Assembly: GCA_025449115.1 (NCBI GenBank) | Contig: JAHLKC010000032.1 | Location: 186,001-250,000, forward strand | Reading direction: 5' to 3' | Length of the DNA stretch: 64,000 nt | Origin: Chytridium lagenaria | Taxonomy: Eukaryota; Chytridiomycota; Chytridiomycetes; Chytridiales; Chytridiaceae | In this document: positions 1 through 12,565 of the stretch, one piece after another | Position numbering within the stretch: the first letter of the stretch is position 1 | Layout of the letters: every line of letters begins with the position of its first letter | The notes under the pieces: generated by a model | What the model was told of the DNA's origin: nothing | Databases searched by the model: none | The model's input: the letters and a program-made list of their open reading frames with translations, nothing else | Position numbers and translations under genes: made by a program

Positions 1-123
1 CCATGCATCGACACCTATTGTCTACATTTATCAACTTCCAAGCAAAGCAGCTATATAGCTAAACTATCACTTTCTATCCAGCCATCACCACCTTCCCAAT
101 CCAGCGTCCCATACCCAACAAAG

Positions 124-591
124 ATGTCTCCCAACAACTCCGCCGCCGCCGTCGCCTCTAACGACAGCCTCTCTGTCCCCGCCACCGGCTCCCAACCTGG
201 TTCAGCCGGCTCCTCTGCACCCTCCACCCCCAGTATGAAAAAGAACAATGCCCCCAGATGTGGAAAGGAGGGGTAAGAACATCTTCTCCATCAATGCAAT
301 CTAACAAAGTTGGTAGATGCGGAGATCGTGCTGTTAGGACAGTTGGAGATTGCAGGCATTGGTGAGTGTCTGGTTTCTTTTGTGTAGGTTCTGATAGTTT
401 TTGTGGATAGCCAGAAGAAGTTTTGTGGAAAACATCGGTTGCCTGAGGCCCATGTTTGCCCAAACCTCCAGACCTGCCGTGACGAGGTAGGAGTGTCATT
501 TCTCGTGGGCTTTTATCTTAATACTGTCCAGGCCAATGCAAAGCTTACATCAAAGCTTTTGAATGAAAAGTGCGTCGCCACCAAGGTTTAA
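124..591 (+). CDS. AN1-type zinc finger protein (Tmc1-like)
   Basis: Four exons: 124-272, 317-361, 411-486 and 532-591. The introns are 44-49 bases with GT-AG ends; the third is in frame and was removed because the family has no insert there. The product is about 109 residues: a Ser/Ala-rich disordered N-terminus of about 40 residues, then one AN1 finger with ligands in CGKEGC, DCRHC, KKFCGKH and EAHVC, and a short LNEK-containing tail. The family pattern (two Cys pairs, Cys, His, His, Cys) is complete. Yeast Tmc1 has the same finger-plus-tail layout and is linked to proteasome stress; that function is inferred by family only. The start is the first ATG in frame and follows a plain leader. 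Confidence 0.85.
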
Positions 592-1759
592 AAAATGGGT
601 TTAGGTTGGATGAAGGGAAGGTGGTGTTGTGGATGATGAGGGACACACCCTTCCCGTTACTTTTTTCTTTCATTATGGCCCTTCATCCTCTGTCATCCCT
701 CCCTTGAATATTTATTGGTTATTCCATCACTTTATTCCTCCATCGCATGTATGTGTCGTCTGCAGTGCGTCCTCAGAGTTCGCCACCTACACGGCCCATA
801 CCCATACTCATCCCATTTTTTAAGAAAATAAAAAAAACCCATTCCTTTTTTCCCCAAGGGTTTGGGCTGAGTCTTGATCGCACGGGTCTCTCATTTACCC
901 CTTGTTTCAATTAAGAATTGAGATGAGTTGTTTACCCGAATAAATTGGAGCTGTAATACCGTATCGCATTATCCTTGTGAATCTAAAACCAAAAGCACAC
1001 TCATCGGACCCAAACCCCTGGTAATATCTAATGCATTCTGTCAAACGGAATTTGAGTCGTTCCTTATGTCGTTCTCATTGTGTAACAAACGCTTTCTGAA
1101 TGGAAGCCTCAAAAAAGGGTTTTTTCTAATTGATTTATTCATTCAGTGAACAGAAGAAACAAAAATTATCTCTCTGCTCCATCAGAACCTTCCCGCATCG
1201 CTCGATACCGTCATCTTTGTAGCCTTCATTCATTCATTCATTCATTCTGCCATCACTTGACAGAGTAAAAGTGGACGACGGGCTAACGGACGACTCAAAA
1301 GATTCAGCAATCCTACTCATCCCCTACGATCTATCTCAACTTTGGCGAGACCGTAGGAGACAATCAGAACATCACAACGGAAATCCATTGAACCATAAAA
1401 GGGATACAGCATACTTTTACGAAATCATCAGCATTCAATCAACATACCATCATCCTCAGGAAGCTTTTTCGCCATTTCCTAGGAGGGCGTGAAAAGAAGT
1501 AAAGGAAAGAAAGACCCGGCCCCTACACTGAGGCACTCTGGACAGAAGAAAGAGACTTTTTTCACCCTCGGATCGGTTGAAGATACCAGCTCATTTTCAC
1601 GATACCCCATTTCGTCGGCCATAGTACCTTACCTCCTTCAACGGATCGCCTGATCTCTCTCCATGAACCGTCTCTCCGCCTCATCAATGGGTGGAGGCGG
1701 TGCCCATTCCCACGGGTTTCCCCGCACCCCCCGACCCATCACATAAATCACACTCATCC
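592..1759. other. Intergenic stretch without a supported gene
   Basis: I see no supported gene here. The stretch holds T- and A-rich tracts after the AN1 gene, a short CATT tandem run near 1226-1246, and presumably the leader of the downstream cyclin gene. Short open frames here have no recognisable domain. Confidence 0.6.
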
Positions 1760-4044
1760 ATGGACGTGTCGGCACTCGCTTCGTCGTTACCGCCTGCATC
1801 GTCGCATAGGGTAAGTTTTGCAGCGATTTTCTTGCTTTCGGTGTGAGTGGATTTTGGTGGCAATGGGGCTTGAAGATTTGGAAGGACTGGGAGAAGGTTG
1901 AGACAATTTTTGATGGTGATGGAAGGTGTGAAGGAAGGGATGGAGCAACTTTTATGATTCTTGGCTGGAATGTTCCTGAGGAATGATCCAACTGGTCTCG
2001 GCCCTTCTGATCAACGATCACTAGGTGGATACCTCTTTTTCATGTCAGCTCTTTACAGAAAAAGGAAGGACATTAGCACTTAACGTTCCTGTATGTTGTA
2101 AAGGGAATCAGAGATGCACTACCAGTTGGAGACTCGTCCAAGGATATCAGACGCTGGATCATGCATGCTTACTCAAACCAACCCTACCACCAACCCCACC
2201 TACCGCCAAATCACTGACCCTCTTTTCCTTCCTCGCACCACGCATCTCCTCAATCTCCACCAGAACTCCTCCCACGCCCACCCTCATCCTCCAAAAGCTG
2301 CCTCCGCCACCTCCGTCTCCAAAACCTCCTATGCCCGTATCTCCCGTCTTGTCTCCACCGTTGTCCATTGCATGGACGCCAACACATCTCCTTGGGGTAT
2401 TCTAAATTCTTCCACATCCCCTTCAAATCATCAACCCTCCACCGCCTACCCGTCCCCATCCTCTCCATCCGTCTACCCGACTTCTCCGTATAACTCTGCC
2501 ATCACACCTCATTCAACCCTCGGCGCCTCATCGACAACCTCCTCAACCCTCTCATCAGCCTCAACCGCCGTCAACCCTCCACCACCTCCAAAGGCCTCCG
2601 CCGCCCTCTACGCATTTGCACATCGTCTCCTCTCCCACTCCAAACTCTCCCTCCCCGTCGTCCTCGTCGCCCTGAAATTTCTCGACCGGTATTTCGCCAT
2701 CATGCGTCAACAGAACATGGCTGTACCATGGGACATGGTGTTGGCGGAAGGATTGGTTGCGGTGGGTCGCGCTCCCGCTTGTACAGAAGTCGTGGCAAGG
2801 GTGCTGGCGCCTTTACCACTTCTCAACGGAGCAACAGGAACTCACGGTGAACCACCAAGATTACCAGACGGGTTATCTTTGACGCGTGATGTTGTCGCTG
2901 GTGCCGTTTCCGCCGCCCAAGGCTACGCGTCATCCGTCGCAGCAGCAGCTTCGAACGAAGCTATGTCTCGGATGAATGAACTCGGTGCTGGCGTCAACCT
3001 CTCCCCACCTTCCCAACGACCCCCAACAAACACCCCATGAACCCCTTCTCCCTCCTCATAGCTGCCCTCATGTCCTCCAACAAGTTCCTCGACGACGCCC
3101 GCTACTCCAACAGATGGTGGTCCAAAGTCTCTGAAATGCCTCTCCCCGACGTCAACCGTGCTGAATCCGAGTTCCTCCATATCCTTGGATACGGCCTCTC
3201 CGTATCCCCCCGCGAATACGACAGCTGGGTGGAACGCATGCAACGTTTCGCTCGCATGATTGAAGAAAGTGAACGTCACGGAGATTTATCTCCCAGCGTA
3301 TCCCCCAACATGCCACCACCCATGAACCCTGCCATCCCCTCCGTCACCATGACCCCGCAACAACCACCACAACAACCAGGCGTTTCAGCAGCATCCGTCG
3401 CAGCAGCGTTAGCACAACAACGTTCACCACGATCACCGCATCATTATAACCAACAACACAATCCCGCGCATTTACAGAGGATGATGGCAACCACCGCGTC
3501 GCCTTTGCATCCAGCCTGGGTGATGGCGGGTCCACCACCTCCTGGTTCGCACATGAACTTCCCCGGCAGCACCATTGACAGCATTGTCGGTCCCCTCCCC
3601 ACAACACCAACACCTGATGATGATGCAACAACCCAAATCCCCACGTCCCCAAAGTTCATTAGGCGTATCAAGTCTAGATCGCCCCTCCCTTCAAGTCACA
3701 TCATTAGACCGTCCCTCCCTCGACCGACCCCCCTTATCCGCCTCATCCACCGTCTCCAACGCCTCATCCTTTTCCAACAACAAGAAGCGTTGTTCCAATT
3801 ATTCGATGCAACCGCTGACCCACCACCACCACCTGTTGCACCACCTGCCGCTCCTCCTGAACCTGTTGACCCGGCTGCTGTGCAAATGATGTTGGAGAGT
3901 CATCCGGGATGGATACAGCTTGTGCAGCAGAACCCGAATTTGGATTTGGGCGCAGCTGTGGCGGCTTTTGTGGCGGCTAGGAGTGGAGGGGGGGCGAGGA
4001 AAGGGGATGATGGGGGGACGGCGATGGATTGTAGAGATGGATGA
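1760..4044 (+). CDS. Cyclin of the Pcl/Clg1 type, with frame breaks
   Basis: The cyclin box is clear but split over two frames. The first part (about 2580-2720) carries the helix 'LPVVLVALKFLDRYF'. The second (3037-3260) carries 'LLIAALMSSNKFLDD' followed by 'RAESEFLHILGYGL', matching Pcl/Clg1 cyclins that bind a Pho85-type CDK. The two frames overlap by four bases at 3037-3040, and no AG acceptor lies where a splice would need one, so I read this as a one-base frame change. Another change seems to lie near 3600-3890, where a better low-complexity frame (SLDRPSL repeats) takes over before the C-terminus 'LESHPGWIQLVQQNPNLDLG'. The N-terminus is uncertain: ATG 1760 opens a 17-residue exon before a GTAAG donor at about 1811. 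Roughly 100 residues are inserted between the two parts of the box. Confidence 0.7.
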
Positions 4045-5408
4045 TTATGGGGGGGGGGCTGTTTACCTCATGATTTTATTTTTTTTGATGTTCTAAAAGG
4101 GATTTGGGCGGTATACCTGATTTGTCTCATTGTTGATTTTAATGGCTCCATAAAAAACCAAAGTTATTTTCGCTATGTACTTTTGATATTTTTATAGCTT
4201 TTTACTCTATTCATTCCTTGAGCATCTTTTCTGGGAGACGCCTCCAAACTCCAAGTTGACTGCCTTGTCAGTAGGTGAATTGTCAGCAAAAATAAGATGA
4301 AAGAGTTGACATGGCCCAAGTATTTATTTATTTGGATTTGGAATTTGGATGAGACAGCACCGTGGAATAATGCTGCTGGTGCTGCTGCTGCTGTGTGCTG
4401 TGTTGATGGAGGGTCGGAGAATAAATTAGCAGCAGGCGTTTATTGGGTACAACAGATATATATATAGAATAGACAGACACACGTGGATTGTTTTGTTTGT
4501 CTCTGAAAAGAGAAATGTCGTTTTCAATGCTGGCGGATGACGGCTATATAACGACAAATGACGGCCACTGTCCTGGACTCCTGACCATCACGAGCAGTCT
4601 TCAAAAGGGGGATCTGACGGTGTGCCTATACTTTTCAGAAGCGTGTACCATTTCAATAAAATAAACTGTCGCGTGTGTATCAATGGGACAATGTTTGAGT
4701 GATGAGGGAGTTTAAAACTCTGTCGTGCATCTGTGAAAAGCGGGTAGTGTCCGAATAGGTACAAAGTATGCAGGTCAGCGACATTCGATCGGATTAAGCG
4801 TTCATTCTATTGGAGGATTGGCAACATCAAATGACCTGAGCAAGAGCATTTTGGATGGATGCTGGAAGATAACAGGCAGCTGTGATTAGAGAGAGAGTTG
4901 ACGGCTCATGTACACATAGTCAGTACAGCATCCTCCAGAGACAGAGCGTCCGTTGCTCCTTACCACCCAGCTCCTTTCCCATCCATCCATCCATCCATCC
5001 TTTCACCCATCCACCCATCCCTCCATCGATCCGCTCATCATCCATCGTCCGTCCCTTGTCCTTTCACCAAAAATTGAACGACGGATCAGTAAGGCACCGA
5101 GGAGGAAGAAAAAAAAAAGTACAGGCAAATTCTCTTTGACCAACAATTTGCCATTTGCTTTTCTGGGGTTTCTAGGAACGAGTCTCCACCGATCCCTCAT
5201 CGACTTCAATCCAACACACAACACACATTGACGCCTTTACCTCTTCCTCATCCACTACAAGGAGCTGAAGGGGCGCATACAAGGAAGGCACCGATAGTGT
5301 ACATTTGAGAGGAGGAATACTATTACTGTTGTTTATCGGCGTGAGCATCATAGGGTAACTGGCTGGGAGTGAGTTGTGTGGGTTGATACGACTGGCGGAA
5401 AGTAAATC
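4045..5408. other. Intergenic stretch with simple repeats
   Basis: No supported gene. Contains a G-run just after the cyclin stop, a CTG/GCTG microsatellite near 4369-4400 and an ATCC tandem run near 4979-5030. The rest is probably the leader and promoter of the RS-rich gene that follows. Confidence 0.55.
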
Positions 5409-8400
5409 ATGAGTGGTAACCCCAACCCGTATCCAAACGGTAATGGGAAGAAACGGTCCTTTGGGGGGAGGCGTCCATCAAATCCAGGAGGAAGCCATGG
5501 ATTTAACCCCAACCATTCACACAATCAGCACCGCCCATCCTCGTCCCGTTATCAGCAACATCATCAACAACAACGTCGTCGCTCTGATGACTATCATCTC
5601 CACCATACCCTCCCCCCACCTCCGCATTACCGTCAAGGACCCCCGATGATGCCTAACCCAGGGTTCGAGTTTGAAGCACCCGGGATGAGCTACAACGACC
5701 AATATGCGTATCCGTTTCCAAACGATGTGGAATTTTTCGGCCAGCCGGATGGAGGTGGTGGACCTGGGAGCAACGGAGGTCCTCCTCCTCCTCATTTCGA
5801 GCAGCCATATCCATCACAGTATCCGTCACACAACTCCGCTTCGTTCCCTCCACCTCCACATCTTGGATTTCAACCACCACAACCGCATCACCACAACATG
5901 GGAGGACCACCCGGAGGATTGGGAGGACCAAGAGGGGGAGGAGCAGGATCTGGAGTTCCGGATCTTGGCAACAATAAAAAGCGTCATCGTCGTCATCCAG
6001 GAACAATGCGGGATCCTTTACCTCCCCCAAATTCATCCGGCCCTCCACCTCATTTCGTCATAACCCTTTGATGGCTTCCGCACCACCCGCAGCATCTCCA
6101 TACCCACAATCATCCATTCACCACCGTCATCATCCACAACGCCTTCCTCCATCCCACTTTCAACCTCCTCACCTCCAACCCTTCCCAACTCAACCCCCTA
6201 TGCCGCCTCACCCTCCACAATTCTACGCACCCTACGAAGATTCTTACGCTAATGCACCCGCTCCATACGACGCCGCTCCCACTCAATACGATGAACCTTA
6301 CCCCCCACCTCTTCCACCCACATCTAGTTGTTCTACGAAGCACCAAAAGAAACTCCCACCGAACCCATCACCAAACCCACATCCGAACCCGACATATCTT
6401 TAAAACCACAACAACCCCGCATCCCCACCCCTCCACCCCGCGATGAATCCATCAGCGAACTGCACGCCCAATCCCAGCCCGAAGCCCCGCCACCGTCCCA
6501 CGCCTCCTCATCCATTGTCCCGGTGTCTCCTTCAAAGAAGGCGAGATTTGGGAGACGGGCGTTTGACTTTAAGGCGTCGTCGTCGACGGGGCATTCGGTG
6601 TTTGCGGCGTTTTCGGCGAAGAAGGGGGGTGGAGGGTTTGCGGCGGCGGCGGCGGCGGCCGTGAAGAAGAAGAAGGGGGAGGAGGAAGGGAAGGTGGAGG
6701 TGAAGGCGAGGAGTCCGAGTCCACCGCCACCGCCGCCACTACCGCTACCGCCGCTGCCATCGCCTGCTGTTGTTGCGAGGGTTGTAGAGAAGGACATGGG
6801 ACGGAGGGGTAGCGTTGGGGGTGGGGTTGGGAAGGGGGTTGGGAATGCGGGGAAAGATCGGAGAGGAAGTGTGGCGTCTGTTACTGTTAAGGATGCTGGG
6901 GTAAAGAAAGTAGTGGCACGGGGACGGTCAACGTCACGGTCATTGTCGCGGTCACGGTCACGGACACGGTCACGGACACGGTCTTCTTCAAGAGGACGGG
7001 GACGTAAAGAAAAGTCGGGGAAGAAGGGTGGAAGGGTTGGAAGAAGACGATCCATATCATCCGTGTCGAGATCGAGAACACGGTCACGGACGCGATCACG
7101 GACAAGATCACGAACACGTTCTCGATCTCGTTCTCGTTCACGAACAAGACGGAGATTGTCACCTGTCACTAAACCTGCTTCATCTAAATCCGTCGTGAAG
7201 GAATCCACTGTCACCGTTCCCCCTCCCTCTAAACGTAAACAACGGTCCGTCTCCATCTCCTCGTATACGTCATCCAGCGTATCATCGCGGTCTCCGTCGC
7301 GACGGCGTCGTGTGAATCGACGGCGACGACGGTCTGTGTCGTCTGTATCGAGCTCGGATGGTGGGGATCGTAGAAGGAATGGACGGAGAGGGCGGAAGCG
7401 AGGAAAGACGGGTGGAGGTGGGAAGAGACGGCGAGGAGGGAGGGCGAGGAGTGCGTCGGGGAGCGAGGAGGAGAGGTCAAGGTCGAGAACGCCAAAGGGG
7501 AAGAAGAGGGGGACTTCCGTAGGGAAGACGTGGAAGGGGTCGGTGTCGCCACGGCCGGTGGCGGTTGGGGCGGGGGAGAAGGGGAAAGTTAAGAGGGGGC
7601 TGTCACCGAAACGAAACGCGTCGTTAAAGAGGGGGTCGTCACCAAGACGGAATGTGTCGCCAAAGAGAGTGTTGTCACCTAAACGGAACGCGTCGCCAAA
7701 AAGAGGGCAGTCGCTAAAACGGAACGCGTCACCGAAGCGGAATGGATCGCCAAAAAGGATGTTGTCACCACCGCCACCACCTCCACCACCTCCGCCGCCA
7801 CGTGTGAAATGGGTAAAAGAAGTAATGGGGTTGGGATTTTGACGGGACCGAATGCGAGACCTGTTGCGTCTATTTCGCCGCCTCCACCTATGACAGGGAG
7901 GGATCGCGGTGGTGTTGTGGTGGTTGAACGAAGACCGTCGATTGTATCTATTGCGAGGGCCTTATCGCCTCCACCACCGCCACCGCCACCACCGCCACCA
8001 CCCATGACGTCAGTGAAACGGAAAGGAGAGGACATGGAGGAATCTAAGATGAAGAGGAGGAGGGAGATTGATCATGGTGTATCACGAAAAGCGAGGCAGC
8101 AAGCTTTGAAAAGGATGCTAAGAATAAGGGCTCGTCACCTTCTACTGCGAACAGTATTGTCGTGGTGGTGGAACGGAAGGCGTTTAGGGATGGGGATGGG
8201 ACAGGGAGGGTGGGAGGAAGGAGGATTTGAGGAGAGAGATTAATGAGAGGAGAAGGAGGGAGATGTGGTTATGCCGGAAATGCCGTCTTCACCGGTACCG
8301 CCGCCTCCACCGCCGCCTGAGGAGGTGTCGGAGGCGATCGTGGAAGAACAGGAGGATATTCCGCCCCCGCCTCCACCGCCGCTTGCGCAGGATCGAATGG

Positions 8401-9418
8401 GACAGAGGAACATGTGCAGGAACACGATGTTCAGAACGCGTTTTCATCGGTCTCTTCCAATGCGTCGTCATCTGTCGCGTCATCTCTACCTGTCACCGAA
8501 GATAGTGCGTATGCATCGGAAATGGCCACACCGGCGAGAGTTGACGTGGTAAACGTTGAAAAGAGGATACGACGGCTGTTGTGACGTACAAGGAAGGGCC
8601 CAGTGTTAAGAGAAGGATGGTGAAGAGGGAGAAACCAAATGCGAAGAATTCGGGAGCGGTGAAGGCTTTGGAGAGGTTGGTGGAACGGAAGGCAAAGGTT
8701 TTGGTGGGAGTTGTTGGGAAGGAGAGGATGACGGTGTTGGGGACTTTGAGGTGGTTGATGATGAATGGAATTTGGTGAGTGTTTTACGATGCTTGTTGTT
8801 ATCAATTTGTGGGTTTAGTTGTCTTACATGCTGTTTTGTGTAGATTCTCGCTGATGCTGAAGAAGAAATTATTCGTCATCGCTCATTACTCCCTAAGCCC
8901 TTATCAGTTTCCGAACCCACACGACGTCACAAACCCAACACCACCCTATGCCCTCCCCTCCAACGGCCCTTACGGATCCCGAAGACCGCTCATCCGTCTC
9001 CCGCACCGCGCCACCCCTCTCTCCGTCCACCCCCGCACTCCACCACCCTCAACAAGCGTCACCCCGATCCAAACACGACCACCACAACAACCCTCCCGGA
9101 TCCCTTGGAGATGCTTTTGAAATCGCGGAATGAGGAGGAGGCCGAGATGGCGTTGATGAGTCCCGATGATGATTTTGACGCGCTGGGACTCATTGATGAG
9201 TTTTTTGGGGATGATGTGGGAAAACCGTGGAAGATGCTCCGACTGTGGAATTTCCGTCACCTTGTTCTGCGACGGCGGTTGTGGGGAAGGTGGAGGTTGT
9301 GGTTGAAGTTGTGGAGGAGGTGGTGAAAAAGGAGGAGGAGTGGGTGAGCGTGAAGCGACGGATGGGGAATGCGGTGGTGGGAGGGAGGGAGGTGATGTGG
9401 GTGAGGGAGGTTATGTGA
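5409..9418 (+). CDS. Long proline- and RS-rich (splicing-factor-like) protein with several frame breaks
   Basis: Successive overlapping plus-strand frames read as one low-complexity protein. The N-terminus is Gly/Pro/His-rich from ATG 5409. Next come SPSKKARFGRRAFDF, poly-Ala, poly-Pro, and then long Arg-Ser runs (SRSRSRTRSRTR, about 6925-7150). After these are repeated SPKRNASPKR units (about 7600-7770), two more poly-Pro blocks, and an acidic end with 'DFEVVDDEW', an intron with donor near 8776 and acceptor near 8843, then 'LADAEEEIIRHRS' and 'DDDFDALGLIDEFFGDD'. Sensible composition jumps frame near 6070, 6330, 7810, 8400, 8570 and 9220. RS domains are typical of nuclear speckle and splicing proteins, but no RRM or PWI domain was seen, so the role stays open. 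The start is a good first ATG and the last frame stops at 9418. Confidence 0.55.
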
Positions 9419-10203
9419 GACTCGTGTTATTTATTGCCTCTTTGGAGATTTTATTAAATGATGTATTATTTTTTGTTTGTTTGGCTACCTTTCTCCTTCT
9501 TTTTCTTTGAAAATGGAGGTGGTTTTGGTACTAGTGACGGTAGTTTCTGTGTATGTTTTTTTATGTCCTCTCTTTTTCGTTCCACTGGTTCTTGGACCCG
9601 CGCCGCCCTTGTCCCCATGTTTCATTTTCATTGTGAGTGTTTTTAATTTGTTTTTGTCGCGTGCATATACCTCGATTCTCTCTGTTGGGTTGTTATGTTT
9701 GCTTGGTCGGCTTTGGGGGGTTTTGTTTTATGTTTTATAATATATTGTTGTGTTGGTAAAGGTATTGTCTGGTTTGACTGCACTCTTTCGTGGGAGAGGA
9801 GAAACGGAATTTGAGGGGAGAGTGGACGAGATATGGATTTACAACGGTAATTGTTAAAAACAATTTCGTTTTAGTTAAAAGGTGGGGTAAATTATATGAC
9901 AGAGATTGGAGTGTTATTCTATTAGAAAAAGCAACTGTCCGATATATTAAACCGTTAATAACACTCACCCATTCTAGTCTTGCCTCTCGGCAGTTCAAAC
10001 TCCTCGGAAGTTGAGGTTTTCTTTGAATCGTAAAATAAAGTGAAATAAAGAAAATGCATCCAAAACTCTACCTCACGCTACCCTGCATTCAATTTGCTGT
10101 TATTCGTTTGGATTCACCATTACGACAACTAAGGTGATTTTATGGTTTATTGCAATTGCAAAATACTACAAAAGTTTTAATGCCGTCACGGAGGCTTTTC
10201 CTG
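9419..10203. other. Intergenic stretch between convergent genes
   Basis: An AT-rich 3' region between the RS-rich gene and the GT71 gene, which end toward each other. T-rich tracts and possible polyadenylation signals (AATAAA-like) occur. No gene is supported. Confidence 0.5.
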
Positions 10204-12443
10204 TCATTTCACTTCATACGTCTCAACCAAAGAGTATCCTAATTCCGGAACCCGACGCAACACCTCTTGCATACCATAATAATAAATAATCCTCCCAAGT
10301 ACCAAATTCAATTGCAAGAAAGCAAACAGCGCAGCCCCACTTGCAAACCATCCCCACTCAGATGTTGGCCAAATACCCAGTAAATTCCACGAGGCAGGCT
10401 CATCAGGGGAAGGAGGATGAACCTGTGATGCAGCCACATCAGGATCCTCTTTCTTTAAAACAACGCGAAACACCATTTCGGGCAACTCCGGAAACTCGCT
10501 GGCAATATCTATAATCTCTGTCAACCTTTTCGGCATAGTGGAATCCACTTCAAGGTTGATGTCCACGCACATGGAAGGATCCCAATGAATCGTAATTTTA
10601 TGACCCAACGTGTTGCCGTAAACTTTAACGCTCCCGTATCCGCGTCGCGGGGTGCCGCTCCAACAGTGTGTTGATGGTCCGATACCACGACGGCACAGAT
10701 TCGTTGTACTTTGGTATGTATCGTTTGATGTACCGAAAAGGCAGGTGGTTTAAATCAAAATCGTTGGCCTGAAGAGGTTTCAGGAGGTTCAGGTGGGCAA
10801 AGAGGAGGTTTCTGATGGGTCGTGTTGCATCATGGCGATTCCACAGAAAAAAGGTTGTTGGCCAGGGTTGTGACGTATAAAGCCGGCAGGGGTAAGCCAG
10901 TGTTGAATGAAGTGCGCGGGGCTATTGGTGGCTTTCCACGTAAATCGGAAGAGGTCTTTATCGCCAAAGAGAAACTCGTGCCAAGTTCGGATTTCTGTGT
11001 TGCGGTTAAGGTACCCAGTTGAGCATAATGGCTTTCCACGAACGCCGCTTATCGACAACCATCATGCCGCTTTCCTGGATTTAGACAACGTTCGTTCATG
11101 TAAGCTTATAATAAAGTCAGGGCTTATTGAGTTTTACCTGTTCCCATTCATCGACGCAAGACATATTCCTTGAATAAAAGCAGTTAGCGTCTGAATATAA
11201 CGCCAAGTTGCAAAAGCAACAGTAAAAACGTAAAGGAAAAAAAGGAGTCTTACATCCATTTCCAAACCGGATTATCTGACCTTGTTTTCCAATAATCAGG
11301 CCAAAACAAATCCCCCTCCGTTTATATTCAGGTAGTTCAAATAGCACCTCGGATTTTGCAACGGAATAACGTCCACATCCATCATCAAAACCTCTTCAAA
11401 TCGCGAATTAGCAACCGACGAAAACTTCACGTGGTATCCAGTCCTATCTGAACTCTTTGGACGTTCACAAAGTTTTTAGGGTCGTCCGCCGTTCTCACTG
11501 TGATGGATTGGTTTGGGAGAGACATGGCGGTGAGGTTGTGAATGGCGTCTGGCGAAAGCTCGCCGTCGAATGCCCACACCTCAATTGAAAGGTAGCAACC
11601 GGTTTTGCGTAGATAGTGTAAGGCGAGACGAAAAAAAGTCATTTGAGCATCCTTTCCCATGTTGATGACAATACCCCTCCCAGAGAATCCTGGAGAGCCT
11701 CTTGTAATCAGAGTGCTGTTTGCTTTCTCAAACGTATAGTCCAAAGGATATTCTGTGGCCAACCAACTCTGCCAGTCTTTGCGATACTGGTTAATATCGT
11801 CATCCACCCATTTGGAGTAATTGGCCTGGTAGTTATAGTCGTTGTTGCTTTTCGAGCACGGCGAAGCGACAAAGTTGGGAATAGAGCTTTTATCGTTGCT
11901 TTCCACTAAAGTCTTGTTCTCATGATTTGAAGGTAGCGAATGGTGTATTTTAGAGGATGGCGAAGGGGCGGGGAGGATGGTGATGGGTCTTTGAAGGATG
12001 GCAACGGTGCGCTGTGCCATCTGATGGAGGATGTACGCCCATCTCCAGCATGATCAAAACTGTCGCCATGCAAAGGAACTCTATAATCGCCAGAGTGCCA
12101 AAATATCGCAGCCAGTGAGGACTAGAAGTCAACATCTCGACACCTTTTTTTGCTGTTACTGGAGATATCAAATAAGTCCAAAGACCTTTCATCACATCGA
12201 GTTCCGAAAAGGCTGTCGTAAAACAACGTACTGACCAGCTCTCTTTTTGAATCTGGAACTCATATTTCTTAGCAGCATGCATGCCGCACGCGCAGCGAGA
12301 TGACGCGACATCATTCCACTGGCCAGTTCACGATTTAATAGGTGAGCACAGTTGGAGGAGTGAGTCTTCTTTACCTTCAAAATCAATAAGTCCTGCTGAA
12401 GGCAGCAGAGGAGGGCCACGTACAAGTCAATGTTGGATGTCAT
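10204..12443 (-). CDS. GT71 (Mnn1-type) alpha-mannosyltransferase, frame-broken
   Basis: Read on the minus strand, the pieces line up with Mnn1-family alpha-1,3-mannosyltransferases, Golgi enzymes that elongate protein-linked mannans. In order: a membrane segment 'FGTLAIIEFLCMATVLIML' (type II anchor), a lumenal stem, 'IVINMGKDAQMTFFRLALHY', 'FEEVLMMDVDVIPL' with the DxD metal-binding motif, and 'ELPEYKRRGICF'. These are followed by 'DYWKTRSDNPVWKWM', an intron, 'ESGMMVVDKRRSW', 'FLFGDKDLFRFTW', and 'FFCGIAMMQHDP'. At least five one-base frame changes separate these blocks (near 11440, 11350, 11300, 11000 and 10800). A C-terminal extension with a second hydrophobic stretch (about 10290-10350) is unusual for the family. 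The first exon start (12443) is tentative. The gene is divergent from the ankyrin gene. Confidence 0.75.
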
Positions 12444-12565
12444 GAGTAGTAGCTGCGCGCAGCCCAGTAATAGGACGTCATCACACTTCGGTATACCTCT
12501 GCAAGCGCATCACAACCAAAAGGATTTGACGGGTTATATTTTTGAATTTCCGCTGTGCCATCACC

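Noticed and set aside
3037..3040. Overlapping ATGA stop-start junctions (also near 6068, 50745, 35078) as coupled genes
   Set aside because: The two sides are halves of one known domain or one protein style, so they mark frame changes; eukaryotic translation would not use such coupling.
6333..7256. Minus-strand open frame of 307 residues with Asp-Arg repeats
   Set aside because: It is the antisense of the Arg-Ser minisatellite; composition is a mirror of the RS tract and no start context or homology was seen.
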